Part shown: piece after piece, positions 16,118 through 25,298 of the stretch | Layout of the letters: each line of letters opens with the position of its first letter | Position numbering within the stretch: position 1 is the stretch's first letter | Assembly: GCA_035531075.1 (NCBI GenBank) | Contig: DATKTO010000030.1 | Span: 124,001-188,000 of the forward strand | From: 39-52-133 sp035531075 | GTDB lineage: Bacteria > Pseudomonadota > Gammaproteobacteria > Burkholderiales > Gallionellaceae | Length of the DNA stretch: 64,000 nt | Direction: 5' to 3' | The notes under the pieces: model-generated | What the model was told of the DNA's origin: nothing | Seen by the model: only the letters and a program-made list of their open reading frames with translations | The model's database searches: none | Made by a program: the position numbers and the translations under genes

Positions 16118-17851
16118 ATGAGAAACTATTACAAGAAAACATTAACCGCATTGGCTGTTCTGGCTGCTTTACCGCTGGCGATGCATAGTGCATATGCAGT
16201 TGATGCTGCACCGCGCATTGCGCCAGAGGTGGGCGCGCACCACGCCGGTCAATCGCCGGTAGGTGAGGTATTGATGCATAAAAATGCGAATACAAATGCA
16301 CCCGCGATGACAGCGGCAGAATTCGACCAGGCACGCCAGATTTATTTTGAACGTTGTGCGGGTTGTCATGGCGTGTTGCGCAAAGGGGCGACAGGTAAAG
16401 CCTTGACCCCCACTACTACGCTGGCTCAGGGTAGCGACTACCTCAAGGCATTCATTTCCAACGGCACACCGGGCGGCATGCCAAACTTCCTGACCTCGGG
16501 CGATATGAGCGAGAAGGAAGTCGATCTGATGGCGCGCTATCTGCAGCAAGAGCCACCGGTTCCGCCAGAATGGGGTATGAAGGAGATGACTGACAGCTGG
16601 AAGCTGGTCGTCAAACCTGCAGACCGCCCCAAAAAGCAAATGAACAAGATCAACCTGAAGAACGTTTTCTCGGTGACTTTGCGCGATGCAGGTGAAGTCG
16701 CATTGATCGACGGCGATACCAAGAAAATATGGGGCATCGTGAAAACGGGTTATGCGGTACACATTTCCCGAGTGTCAGCATCAGGTCGCTACGTCTATGT
16801 GATTGGTCGCGATGGCAAGCTCGATCTGATCGACATGTGGTTCGAGAAGCCCACTGTGGTTGCGACTTTAAAAGTCGGAATCGAAGCTCGTTCGGTAGAA
16901 ACCTCCAAGTTCAAGGGTTTTGAGGACAAATACGCGATAGCCGGCTCCTACTGGCCGCCGCAGTATGTGGTGACCGAGGGAGATACGCTCAAGCCGCTGA
17001 AAATCGTTTCCACGCGCGGCATGACAGTGGATGGCGAATATCATCCCGAGCCTCGCGTTGCCTCTATTGTGGCATCACCGCACAAGCCGGAATGGGTCGT
17101 CAACCTGAAGGAAACAGGCATGATTCAACTGGTGGATTATTCAGATCTCAAGAACTTGAAGATCACCACCATCGAGTCAGCCAAGTTCCTGCATGACGGT
17201 GGCTGGGATTCGACCAAACGCTACTTCCTGGTGGCTGCCAATGCTTCCAACAAAGTGGCGGTGGTGGATACCAAGACCGGAAAACTGGCTGCGCTGGTCG
17301 ATACTGCGGCCAAACCACATCCCGGTCGCGGTGCCAATTTTGTGCATCCCAAGTTTGGTCCGGTATGGGCAACATCTCACTTGGGGGCGGACGTGATCTC
17401 TCTGATCGGCACCGATCCGGTGAAACATAAACAGAGCGCGTGGAAAGTGGTGCAGGAACTGAAAAATCATGGCGGTGGCTCGTTGTTCGTGAAAACGCAT
17501 CCAAAATCCAGCCACCTGTACGCCGATGCGCCGCTGAATCCGGAAGCTGAAAATTCCGAGTCGGTCACGGTGTATGACATTAAAAATCTGGACAAACCGC
17601 CGGTCATTATCAATGTTGCCAAGATGGCGAACCTGCCAGCATCCAAAACCTTCAAGCGTGCGGTACAAGCAGAATATAACGCAGACGGTGACGAGGTATG
17701 GTACTCAATCTGGGCTGGCAAGACTGAGCCTTCCGCTATCGTTGTTATTGACGACAAAACTTTGAAGATGAAAGCAGTAATCAAGGATCCCAAGCTGATT
17801 ACGCCTACAGGCAAGTTCAATGTCTACAATACTCAGGAAGATGTCTACTAA
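16118..17851 (+). CDS. nirS: Cytochrome cd1 nitrite reductase NirS
   Basis: Periplasmic enzyme reducing nitrite to NO. A Sec signal peptide (1-28, cleaving after SAYA) is followed by a cytochrome c domain with heme site C80-AGC-H84. The eight-bladed d1 propeller comes next. His215 (GYAVHISR) matches the proximal heme d1 ligand, and active-site His359 (FLHDGGWD) and His401 (PHPGRGANF) are spaced 42 residues apart as in Pseudomonas. The KFNVYNT...DVY C-terminus is conserved. A TGGAGG ribosome-binding site precedes ATG 16118. A terminator at 17881 separates it from the heme d1 genes. Confidence 0.97.
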   Translation: MRNYYKKTLTALAVLAALPLAMHSAYAVDAAPRIAPEVGAHHAGQSPVGEVLMHKNANTNAPAMTAAEFDQARQIYFERCAGCHGVLRKGATGKALTPTTTLAQGSDYLKAFISNGTPGGMPNFLTSGDMSEKEVDLMARYLQQEPPVPPEWGMKEMTDSWKLVVKPADRPKKQMNKINLKNVFSVTLRDAGEVALIDGDTKKIWGIVKTGYAVHISRVSASGRYVYVIGRDGKLDLIDMWFEKPTVVATLKVGIEARSVETSKFKGFEDKYAIAGSYWPPQYVVTEGDTLKPLKIVSTRGMTVDGEYHPEPRVASIVASPHKPEWVVNLKETGMIQLVDYSDLKNLKITTIESAKFLHDGGWDSTKRYFLVAANASNKVAVVDTKTGKLAALVDTAAKPHPGRGANFVHPKFGPVWATSHLGADVISLIGTDPVKHKQSAWKVVQELKNHGGGSLFVKTHPKSSHLYADAPLNPEAENSESVTVYDIKNLDKPPVIINVAKMANLPASKTFKRAVQAEYNADGDEVWYSIWAGKTEPSAIVVIDDKTLKMKAVIKDPKLITPTGKFNVYNTQEDVY

Positions 17852-17880
17852 GACAATTGCCTAATTAGTTAGTTGTACCT

Positions 17881-17908
17881 AAAGAGCGGCTAATACCGCT
17901 CTTTTTCT
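17881..17908 (+). terminator. Rho-independent terminator after nirS
   Basis: AAAGAGCGG (17881-17889) pairs with CCGCTCTTT (17896-17904) around loop CTAATA, followed by T-rich sequence. Confidence 0.88.
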
Positions 17909-18013
17909 ACGAGTAAAAATTAGCAAGTAACATGATTTGGATCGTGGTTAATCATCCGGAATATCTTGGCAATAAGTATTGTTTTGTTTGTGGATGCTGA
18001 ATGTGTTTTTGAG

Positions 18014-18043
18014 TTGTGTAGCTACTTGGATGGGGATTATACT
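18014..18043 (+). promoter_or_regulatory. Possible promoter for the nirC-N operon
   Basis: TTGTGT (18014-18019), 18-bp spacing, then TATACT (18038-18043) in an otherwise gene-free 243-bp gap between the nirS terminator and nirC. I see no FNR/DNR-type TTGAT-N4-ATCAA site in this gap. Confidence 0.4.
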
Positions 18044-18151
18044 AAGGTCATTCTAAATTCATAACTGTCCCTATTCATAGGCGTATATAGAAGCTGCATT
18101 TCTCACGGTTGTATCGGTCTGATGTATTAAGAATTTTACACGAGAAGGAAT

Positions 18152-18532
18152 ATGCAAGATATTCATCGAGAAATTTTTCATCGCGCGCTTTATCCTGAAT
18201 TTTTCAGGATGGTTTTTGTGGTGCTGTTAATTTCGTACTCGGGTTTTACCTGTGCTGATTCAATTGCTAAAGGGGACATGTCTCCCACTTCTGCGCGCCA
18301 GCAGGAATTGTTCGATTTTGTTCGGCAGGACTGCGGGTCATGTCATGGTTTGCTGTTTGAAGGAGGGCTAGGCCCGCCGCTTATGCCGGTAGCTCTCAAG
18401 AATAAATCTGCTGAATCGCTCAGGGATGCTATCTGGTATGGACGGGGCACGATGATGCCACCGTGGAGCCCGTTTTTAAGCGAAGCAGAAACCGACTGGA
18501 TTGTACAAATGTTATTGAAAGGATTGCCCTGA
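18152..18532 (+). CDS. nirC: NirC-like c-type cytochrome
   Basis: Small periplasmic cytochrome c of the nir cluster. The 126-residue protein has a hydrophobic signal/anchor (about 19-33), one heme site CGSCH (61-65) and a distal Met motif (GTMMPPW, about 104-110). NirC is thought to donate or accept electrons during heme d1 maturation or nitrite reduction. ATG 18152 has a GAGAAGGA ribosome-binding site; a later ATG (18209) starts just before the hydrophobic segment. nirF follows after 1 bp. Confidence 0.82.
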   Translation: MQDIHREIFHRALYPEFFRMVFVVLLISYSGFTCADSIAKGDMSPTSARQQELFDFVRQDCGSCHGLLFEGGLGPPLMPVALKNKSAESLRDAIWYGRGTMMPPWSPFLSEAETDWIVQMLLKGLP

Positions 18533-18533
18533 A

Positions 18534-19709
18534 ATGCGCAGCTATCAAATTTTAACATTGTTTCTTGCGTTGATTTCCATGGCGGGATGCGCCACACCCG
18601 CGCAACGTGGTACCGGTGACCTTGGCGTGATCATAGAACGCGCTACAGGCAGCATTCAGGTGGTAGATACCAGTCATCACACCAGACTTGGTCGCATTAC
18701 AGGTTTGGGGGATTTGTCCCATGCCTCCATTAATTACTCAAGAGATGCGCGCTATGCATTTGTATTTGGCCGTGATGGTGCGATGACCAAGGTGGATTTG
18801 CTGGAGATGCGCATCGTCAACCGAGTGATGCAGTCGGGCAACAGTATCGGCGGAGCAATATCCCAGGATGGAAAACTTGTAGCCGGCGCTAACTATGTGC
18901 CAGGTGGGATAAAGATTTTTAATTCTGAAACACTGGCTTTGGTAGCTGATATTCCTGCCATTGATCAAACCGGTAAATCATCCAAAGTGGTTGGCCTGGT
19001 TGATGCACCTGGCAACCGTTTCGTGTTCAGCCTGCTGGAGGCCGGTGAAATCTGGAGCGTAGATATGCATGGGCCAGGCAAGCCCGTGGTCACTAAATTT
19101 CAGAACATCGGCAGGGAACCTTACGATGCAATGATCACTGCTGATGGACGTTACTATCTGGCGGGTCTGTTTGGTGAGGATGGACTGGCATTGCTCGATA
19201 TGTGGAATCTGGACGCAGGCGTGAAGCGTGTGATGAACGGCTATGGCAAAGGTGAGCAGAAACTGCCGGTGTACAAAATGCCACACCTTGAAGGCTGGGC
19301 TGCAACTGGAAATGAGCTGCTGGTGCCGGCGGTAGGGCGGCATGAGGTGCTGGTTGTAGAGCAGGGCAAATGGACAGAAGCCGGGCGCATTGCAGTGCAC
19401 GGCCAGCCGGTATTTGTCGTGGCGCGTCCCGACAATCGCCAGGTATGGGTGAATTTTGCATTTCCCGATAACGATACGGTTCAGGTGATCGATGTGCCCA
19501 GTCGCAAGATTGTGAAAACGCTGAAGCCGGGCAAGGGAGTAATGCATATGGAGTTTACTCCGCGCGGAGAACAGATTTGGGTTTCTGTGCGTGACGAAGA
19601 CAGGGTTGAGGTATATGACAGTGAAACCTTCGAGAAAATAGCCGTGCTCCCTGCTGATAAACCCAGCGGTATTTTCTTTACCTACCGTGCCCACCGTACC
19701 GGTTTGTGA
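18534..19709 (+). CDS. nirF: Heme d1 biosynthesis protein NirF
   Basis: Periplasmic beta-propeller protein required for heme d1 formation. The N-terminus is a lipoprotein signal with lipobox SMAGC (Cys at about 19), so it is probably anchored to the membrane. The rest resembles the NirS d1 domain without the cytochrome c domain, with propeller repeats such as YAFVFGRDGAMTKVD and VMHMEFTPRGEQIWVS. The length of 391 residues is typical. It lies between nirC and nirDL in a tight operon. Confidence 0.92.
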   Translation: MRSYQILTLFLALISMAGCATPAQRGTGDLGVIIERATGSIQVVDTSHHTRLGRITGLGDLSHASINYSRDARYAFVFGRDGAMTKVDLLEMRIVNRVMQSGNSIGGAISQDGKLVAGANYVPGGIKIFNSETLALVADIPAIDQTGKSSKVVGLVDAPGNRFVFSLLEAGEIWSVDMHGPGKPVVTKFQNIGREPYDAMITADGRYYLAGLFGEDGLALLDMWNLDAGVKRVMNGYGKGEQKLPVYKMPHLEGWAATGNELLVPAVGRHEVLVVEQGKWTEAGRIAVHGQPVFVVARPDNRQVWVNFAFPDNDTVQVIDVPSRKIVKTLKPGKGVMHMEFTPRGEQIWVSVRDEDRVEVYDSETFEKIAVLPADKPSGIFFTYRAHRTGL

Positions 19710-19719
19710 GGCCTATAAG

Positions 19720-20754
19720 ATGACAGATCTTGAACTTCACCTGCTCAATGATTTCCAGCGCGATTTTCCGCTGGTGCATGCACCATTTGGCGTTCTTGCG
19801 GAGCGTTTGGGCGTCAGTGAAACAGAGGTGCTGAAAACACTGACGCAACTTCAGACTGGCGGAAAGGTAAGCAGGGTTGGTGCCGTATTCAAGCCGCACA
19901 GCATAGGCTACAGTACGCTTGCCGCTCTGGCTGTGCCTGCGGGTGAGCTCGATGGGATCGCCGCGCTGGTTAATGGGTATATTGAAGTGAACCACAACTA
20001 CGAACGCGAGCATCATTACAACCTGTGGTTTGTTATTACCGCTGTGAATGAGGCAAGAGTACTGCAAGTGCTGTCTGAGATTGAACGCCGTACTGGTTAT
20101 GAGCCACTGTATCTGCCAATGCTGGAAGATTTTCATATTGACCTTGGATTCGATCTATCCCGGTCACGCAAAGGACATAGTGTCGAAACCATTAAATGCA
20201 CACGGGATGTTTCGCAGCACACACCTCACACATTGTCGAAATTGTCTGAAGTGGCGCTGATTGGTGCAATTCAATGCGGGCTATCTTTGGTGTCCCGGCC
20301 CTTTGCAGAGCTTGGTGCAAACATAGGTCTTGCTGAAAATGATGTCATTGCCGGATTCGCGCAATTAGTGGAGCAGGGTGTTATCAAACGCATGGGTGTA
20401 GTAGTGCGCCACCATGAGCTTGGTTATCGTGCCAATGCGATGGTGGTATGGGATATTCCGGATGAGCAGGTAAGCGCACTGGGACATCGTATCGGCAGTT
20501 TTGATTTTGTGACTTTATGCTACCGGCGTCCGCGTCAATTGCCAACCTGGCCCTATAATCTGTTTACGATGATACACGGCCAGCATCGTGACGACGTGCT
20601 GAATCTTGTGGCGCAATTGAAGGAACAGTGTGGCCTGCAGGATGTTGCGTCTGAAGTATTGTTTAGTAGCCGCTGTTTCAAGCAATGCGGCGCGCGCTAT
20701 GTGGTAAATCCAATAGTCGAGCCAGTTAACGAACAGCGCTATGCTAGCGCATGA
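19720..20754 (+). CDS. nirDL: Fused siroheme decarboxylase NirDL
   Basis: Two Lrp/AsnC-like modules in one chain: residues about 1-150 (NirD-like, with an HTH and VNHNYEREHHYNLWFV) and about 175-330 (NirL-like, with FVTLCYRRPRQLPTWPYNLFTMIHG). Together with NirG and NirH these proteins decarboxylate siroheme to didecarboxysiroheme in the cytosol. Pseudomonas has separate nirD and nirL; a fusion is known in other denitrifiers. ATG 19720, 10 bp after nirF, is chosen; a GTG at 19687 would overlap nirF and add unconserved residues. Confidence 0.9.
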   Translation: MTDLELHLLNDFQRDFPLVHAPFGVLAERLGVSETEVLKTLTQLQTGGKVSRVGAVFKPHSIGYSTLAALAVPAGELDGIAALVNGYIEVNHNYEREHHYNLWFVITAVNEARVLQVLSEIERRTGYEPLYLPMLEDFHIDLGFDLSRSRKGHSVETIKCTRDVSQHTPHTLSKLSEVALIGAIQCGLSLVSRPFAELGANIGLAENDVIAGFAQLVEQGVIKRMGVVVRHHELGYRANAMVVWDIPDEQVSALGHRIGSFDFVTLCYRRPRQLPTWPYNLFTMIHGQHRDDVLNLVAQLKEQCGLQDVASEVLFSSRCFKQCGARYVVNPIVEPVNEQRYASA

Positions 20755-20775
20755 TGAATATCAATGGGTGAGTCT

Positions 20776-21219
20776 ATGGATGAACTGGACCGCGCAATTG
20801 TCAATTCCCTGCAGGGGGATTTCCCGATCTGCGATCATCCCTTTGCAGAGGTAGCGGGGCGCTTGGGAATTGCAGAGCAGGAGTTGATCTCCAGGATAGA
20901 GGCACTGTTGCAGAATGGCGTGCTGTCTCGATTCGGCCCTATGTACCACGCCGAACGCATGGGCGGGAGACTTAGCCTGGTGGCGATGAAAATACCCGAT
21001 AGTAACTTTGAGCATGTGGCTGAAATAATCAATGCAATGCCTGAAGTTGCACATAATTACGCGCGTGATCATGTGCTCAATATGTGGTTTGTGCTTGCCA
21101 CCGAAACAGCAGATGAACATGCGGCTGCGCTCAAGAAAATAGAGCGCGATACCGGTTACCCGGTGTATGACATGCCCAAGATCAAGGAATACTTTGTCGG
21201 ATTGAGGTTAACCGTATGA
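20776..21219 (+). CDS. nirG: Siroheme decarboxylase subunit NirG
   Basis: Single Lrp/AsnC-like module of about 147 residues with the AhbA/NirG motifs LSRFGPMYHAERMGG, EVAHNYARDHVLNMWFVLA and TGYPVYDMPK. It acts with NirDL and NirH in siroheme decarboxylation. ATG 20776 (MDELDRAI) matches family N-termini; an in-frame ATG at 20764 would add four residues. It overlaps nirH in an ATGA junction. Confidence 0.92.
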   Translation: MDELDRAIVNSLQGDFPICDHPFAEVAGRLGIAEQELISRIEALLQNGVLSRFGPMYHAERMGGRLSLVAMKIPDSNFEHVAEIINAMPEVAHNYARDHVLNMWFVLATETADEHAAALKKIERDTGYPVYDMPKIKEYFVGLRLTV

Positions 21220-21722
21220 AGCCGGAAAATATTATGCCAGCCACCTCTCTAGATGAAACTGATCGACAGATTGTGGTAGCGACACAGTCCGGCTTGCCTC
21301 TGGTGCCCCAGCCTTATCATGCGATTGCGCAGCAGCTGGGTATCACTGCCGCAGAAGTGATGGTTGGCATGCGGAACATGATTGATACCGGGGTGATACG
21401 CCGTATCGGTGTGATACCGAATCATTATGCACTTGGATACAAAGCAAATGGCATGTCAGTGTGGGATGTCCCTGATGATCAGATTGATGTGCTCGGAAAA
21501 ACGATCGGTGACCTTGAATTTGTAAGCCACTGCTATCATCGCCCACGCCATTTGCCGGATTGGCCGTATAATTTTTTTGCGATGGTGCATGGACACAACC
21601 GTGCCGAGGTTGAAGAATATGTACGGAAAATTGCCAGGCTGATTGGTGAGGCTGACCGTGGTCACCAGATTCTGTACAGCACCCGCATCCTGAAAAAAAC
21701 GGGTTTACGCATAGGAGGTTAA
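21216..21722 (+). CDS. nirH: Siroheme decarboxylase subunit NirH
   Basis: Lrp/AsnC-like 168-residue protein with the NirL/NirH signature HCYHRPRHLPDWPYNFFAMVHGHNRAEV and a preceding HTH module (about 14-65). It is paralogous to the second half of NirDL. Its start overlaps the nirG stop by 4 bp, and nirJ begins 2 bp after its stop. Like its partners it is enzymatic, not a DNA regulator, despite the HTH ancestry. Confidence 0.92.
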   Translation: MKPENIMPATSLDETDRQIVVATQSGLPLVPQPYHAIAQQLGITAAEVMVGMRNMIDTGVIRRIGVIPNHYALGYKANGMSVWDVPDDQIDVLGKTIGDLEFVSHCYHRPRHLPDWPYNFFAMVHGHNRAEVEEYVRKIARLIGEADRGHQILYSTRILKKTGLRIGG

Positions 21723-21724
21723 GC

Positions 21725-22888
21725 ATGTTTCGCATATCCCAATTTATGCAGGAAATCGCCCGGCCCACAGCGCTTGGTCCCAAGCGCAATCCACCCGGCC
21801 CGGTGGTCATCTGGACGCTGATCAGGCGCTGCAACCTGACCTGCAAGCACTGCTATTCGACCTCCGCAGACAAGGACTTTCCCGGCGAACTGTCGACCAA
21901 AGAGGTGTTCAGCGTGATGGACGACTTGAAAAAATTCCGCGTACCGGTGCTGATACTGTCCGGTGGCGAGCCACTTCTGCACAAGGATATTTTCGAGATT
22001 TCACATCGTGCCAAAGATATGGGTTTTTATGTGGGTCTGTCGAGTAACGGCACCCTGATAGACGAAAGCAATATCGAAAAAATCGCGGCGGTCGGTTACG
22101 ACTATGTCGGCGTGAGCCTGGACGGTATTAAGGAAACCCACGACAAATTCAGGCGCATGGAGGGTGCATTCGACAAGTCCATGCACGGCATACGCCTGTG
22201 CAAAGAGCACGATCTCAAGGTCGGCATCCGCTTCACTTTGACCCAGGATAATGCACATGACCTGCCCGGCCTGTTGCAATTGCTGGAAGACGAAGAGCTG
22301 GATAAATTTTACCTGTCGCATCTCAACTATGCCGGGCGCGGAAACAAGAACCGCAAGAATGATGTATTCCACCAGGCCACGCGTCAGGCGATGGACTTGC
22401 TGTTTGATACCAGCTGGAAATACCAGCAGCAGGGCAAGCCCAAGGAATTCGTCAGCGGCAACAACGATACCGATGGCGTGTATCTGCTGTACTGGGTACG
22501 GCGGAACTTCCCTCATCTCGAAACTCATATACGCGCAAAATTGGAACAATGGGGCGGAAATTCATCCGGCGTGAATATTGCCAATATAGATAATCTAGGC
22601 AATGTACATCCCGATACCATGTGGTGGAATTACAGTCTGGGTAGCGTGCGTGAGCGGCCGTTCTCGGAGATATGGCAGGACACTTCAGACCCCATCATGG
22701 CCGGTCTGAAAATGCATCCGCGCAAGGTGGGCGGGCGCTGCGGCGAATGCCAGTACTTTAAAATTTGCGGCGGCAATACCCGCGTACGGGCATGGCAAGT
22801 GACCGGTGACCCGTGGGCGGAAGATCCGGCTTGCTATCTGGATGATGAGGAAATTGGTATAACTGATGCGATCCTGACTGAAGGCTGA
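21725..22888 (+). CDS. nirJ: Heme d1 biosynthesis radical SAM protein NirJ
   Basis: Radical SAM enzyme that replaces propionate side chains of didecarboxysiroheme on the way to heme d1. The first cluster motif is C36-x3-C40-x2-C43 (CNLTCKHCYS), followed by LSGGEPLL. A C-terminal SPASM-like cysteine cluster includes CGECQYFKICGG and a later DPACY. The length of 387 residues is normal. An AGGAGG ribosome-binding site precedes ATG 21725. Confidence 0.94.
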   Translation: MFRISQFMQEIARPTALGPKRNPPGPVVIWTLIRRCNLTCKHCYSTSADKDFPGELSTKEVFSVMDDLKKFRVPVLILSGGEPLLHKDIFEISHRAKDMGFYVGLSSNGTLIDESNIEKIAAVGYDYVGVSLDGIKETHDKFRRMEGAFDKSMHGIRLCKEHDLKVGIRFTLTQDNAHDLPGLLQLLEDEELDKFYLSHLNYAGRGNKNRKNDVFHQATRQAMDLLFDTSWKYQQQGKPKEFVSGNNDTDGVYLLYWVRRNFPHLETHIRAKLEQWGGNSSGVNIANIDNLGNVHPDTMWWNYSLGSVRERPFSEIWQDTSDPIMAGLKMHPRKVGGRCGECQYFKICGGNTRVRAWQVTGDPWAEDPACYLDDEEIGITDAILTEG

Positions 22889-22890
22889 AT

Positions 22891-24390
22891 ATGATAAAAA
22901 AATCCCTGTTTGTAGGTTTCTCTGTGGTTGCTTGGCTGCTTGCATTGGAAGTATCAGCCGCTCAACCGGTTGAAAAAAATTATGCCGAATTCTGCGCTGC
23001 GTGTCATGGTGCAGATCGCCTGGGGGGAATCGGCACAGCGCTGCTGCCAGGGAACCTGGAACGTCTGCGACGCCCCGAAGCCTTCAAGACCATCGCCGAT
23101 GGACGCAACGCCAGCCAGATGCCGGACTTTGCCGGCCAGCTTGCCAAGGATGATATCCAGGCGCTGGTTGATTTCATCTACAAGCCTTTGGCCGCAGTGC
23201 CCGTATGGGGAAAACAGGAAATCAGTGCTTCCCATATTCAGCATGTACCGGCAGGCAGCTTGCCCGATAAACCAACGTTCAGTGCCGACCCGCTTAATCT
23301 CTTTGTGGTGGTGGAGCTGGGCGACCATTTTGCAACCATTCTGGACGGCGATAAATTTGAGCCTATTTACCGCTTCCAGACCCGCTTTGCATTGCACGGC
23401 GGCCCCAAGTTCAGCCCGAACGGACGCTATGTGTATTTCGCCTCGCGCGATGGCTGGATCAGCAAGTTTGACATTTACAATATGAAGGTGGTGTCAGAGA
23501 TACGTGCCGGTATCAACACCCGCAATATCGCCGTGTCGGGAGACGGCAAGTCGGTGCTGGTGGGCAATTACCTGCCGCATACTCTGGTGCTTCTGAATGC
23601 GGATGATCTGTCGCTGATCAAGGTGATTCCGACCGTGGGCCGGGATGGGAAAACATCGCGGGTGTCTGCCGTGTATCAGGCCGAACCACGCGGCAGCTTT
23701 GTCGCAGCGATGAAAGATGCGAAGGAAGTATGGGAAATACCCTATGGCAAAAAAGAATTTCCGGTGCGCAGTATTGCTGTAGATAATTATCTGGATGATT
23801 TTTTCTTTGACCTGTCTTATAAGCTCCTGATCGGCGCAGACCGGGATGGAAACAAGGGGCAGGTGATCAATCTCGATTCAGGTAAAAAAGTTGCAGAAAT
23901 CGACTTGCCCGGCATGCCGCACCTCGGCTCCGGCATCACTTGGGAGTACCAGGGGCATCCGGTACTGGCTACGCCCAACCTGAAAGTGCCGCTGGTAACA
24001 GTTATCGACATGACGACCTGGAAGACGATAAAGCAGATCAACACGATAGGCCCCGGCTTCTTTATGCGCAGCCATGAAAATACACCTTATGCCTGGACAG
24101 ATGGCTTTAATAGCAGCAATCCGGAAAGCCGCGACGCGATGACCTTAATTGATAAGCGCACCCTGGAAGTGGTGAAGATTATTCGCCCGATGCCAGGCAA
24201 GACTGCGGCGCACGTCGAGTTCACCCGTGACGGAAAATATGTGCTGGTGAGCATCTGGGAGAAAGACGGTGCGCTGATTATTTACGATGCCATCACACTG
24301 GAGGAAATCAAGCGCTTGCCGATGAACAAACCATCGGGCAAGTACAACGTCTACAACAAAATCACACGCTCTGCCGGCACCAGCCATTAA
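22891..24390 (+). CDS. nirN: NirN, dihydro-heme d1 dehydrogenase (cytochrome cd1-like)
   Basis: Periplasmic NirS paralogue that oxidises dihydro-heme d1 to heme d1 and passes it toward NirS. A signal peptide (1-23) precedes a cytochrome c domain with heme site CAACH (35-39), and then a d1-type propeller (for example FALHGGPKFSPNGRYVYFASRDG). The terminal KPSGKYNVYNK resembles NirS. The length of 499 residues fits NirN. It is last in the nir operon; a GC-rich hairpin without T-tract follows at 24402-24427. Confidence 0.93.
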   Translation: MIKKSLFVGFSVVAWLLALEVSAAQPVEKNYAEFCAACHGADRLGGIGTALLPGNLERLRRPEAFKTIADGRNASQMPDFAGQLAKDDIQALVDFIYKPLAAVPVWGKQEISASHIQHVPAGSLPDKPTFSADPLNLFVVVELGDHFATILDGDKFEPIYRFQTRFALHGGPKFSPNGRYVYFASRDGWISKFDIYNMKVVSEIRAGINTRNIAVSGDGKSVLVGNYLPHTLVLLNADDLSLIKVIPTVGRDGKTSRVSAVYQAEPRGSFVAAMKDAKEVWEIPYGKKEFPVRSIAVDNYLDDFFFDLSYKLLIGADRDGNKGQVINLDSGKKVAEIDLPGMPHLGSGITWEYQGHPVLATPNLKVPLVTVIDMTTWKTIKQINTIGPGFFMRSHENTPYAWTDGFNSSNPESRDAMTLIDKRTLEVVKIIRPMPGKTAAHVEFTRDGKYVLVSIWEKDGALIIYDAITLEEIKRLPMNKPSGKYNVYNKITRSAGTSH

Positions 24391-24401
24391 CAGTTACTTG
24401 A

Positions 24402-24427
24402 GATCATGGCGCTACAGCGCCACGATC
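24402..24427 (+). other. Hairpin after nirN
   Basis: TGGCGCT (24407-24413) and AGCGCCA (24416-24422), each flanked by GATC, form a compact hairpin. There is no poly-T, so it is at most a Rho-assisted terminator or mRNA stabiliser. Confidence 0.4.
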
Positions 24428-24471
24428 CACTCACCATGTAGATAGTTATAGCACCCATGTAATTGTTTAGC

Positions 24472-24487
24472 GGGTTAATATTAACCC
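24472..24487. promoter_or_regulatory. 16-bp perfect palindrome upstream of the outer-membrane pseudogene
   Basis: GGGTTAATATTAACCC is fully self-complementary and lies 60 bp before the next ATG, where an operator would be expected. The cognate regulator is unknown. Confidence 0.35.
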
Positions 24488-24547
24488 TATGTGATTTTTA
24501 CAGTGTTTTTTGGGTGAACTTATAGCTGTGAACCCAAGGGGAAAAAA

Positions 24548-25114
24548 ATGAAAAATAAATATATGGCAGTAGCTTTATTCCTTCTGGGAACCCATTGTTC
24601 GGCTGGCGCGATCGCTGACACTTACTTTAAATTAGGAGTCGACAGCAGCGGGAGCCTTAACAGGACAATCAGCGGCACTTCTATAACCGCGACTGACGAT
24701 GTCAACGGCAGTGCCTCCATGGCCTTTTAGTCCTTTGCGGAATTGAGCCAAAATGCCGATCTGGGTTTCGGCGTCGAGTTCCAGGTGCGCAGAAAGCTAA
24801 CCAAATATAAGGGGGAATTCAGCTTCCTGCCGGTTTATGCGGCAATTCGCCTGCACCCTGAGTTGAGTGACTTCACCCCCTATTTTGCCATGCAGCTCGG
24901 TTTGTCCATTTTTAATGCCGACTCAAATATTAAAGGGATCGGCGAGACAACGCCCGGAGCACACGTGGGTATTGGCGTGGGTTGCATCCTCGATAAAGAT
25001 TTTGTGCTGGAGTTAATGGCAACGTCAGACAGCGGGGGAGTTGAATATCGTGGCACACCGCTATTGGATGTCAGCTATGGCAAATTAACAGCATCAGTCG
25101 GTGCAAAGTTTTAA
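24548..25114 (+). pseudogene. Outer-membrane beta-barrel protein interrupted by an in-frame amber codon
   Basis: ATG 24548 opens a signal peptide (MKNKYMAVALFLLGTHCSAGAIA) and a short mature stretch, then meets TAG at 24728-24730. The same frame continues without any indel to TAA at 25112-25114. It reads like the rest of a small barrel, with alternating hydrophobic strands such as GVEFQVRRKL, GEFSFLPVYAAIRL and a terminal LTASVGAKF ending in Phe, typical of outer-membrane proteins. Read through, it would be 188 codons. A point nonsense mutation, or a sequencing error, is the simplest explanation. The exact family is not recognised. A strong terminator follows. Confidence 0.75.
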
Positions 25115-25188
25115 ACCCGTGAGTGCTTGGCGAGTGCCCGTAATACCGCTGTTACTATGACGCTAGCCGGAATGCTTCACGCAGCAAA

Positions 25189-25218
25189 ACAAAAGGCGAT
25201 CAACTGATCGCCTTTTTT
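25189..25218 (+). terminator. Rho-independent terminator
   Basis: AAAGGCGATCA and TGATCGCCTTT form an almost loopless inverted repeat (effective stem GGCGAT/ATCGCC, loop CAACTG), followed by TTTTTT. It ends the pseudogene transcript. Confidence 0.85.
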
Positions 25219-25298
25219 ACGCCACTAAGGCGTATCTATTTACGCCATTCAAGGCGCATCAATATTGCATCAGCAGTAAGTAACAGAGTTTGTCAGGA

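Noticed and set aside
24743..25114. Separate gene starting at a TTG after the amber codon
   Set aside because: No ribosome-binding site and no signal peptide, and the frame is continuous with the upstream signal-peptide-bearing segment; a broken single gene is simpler.
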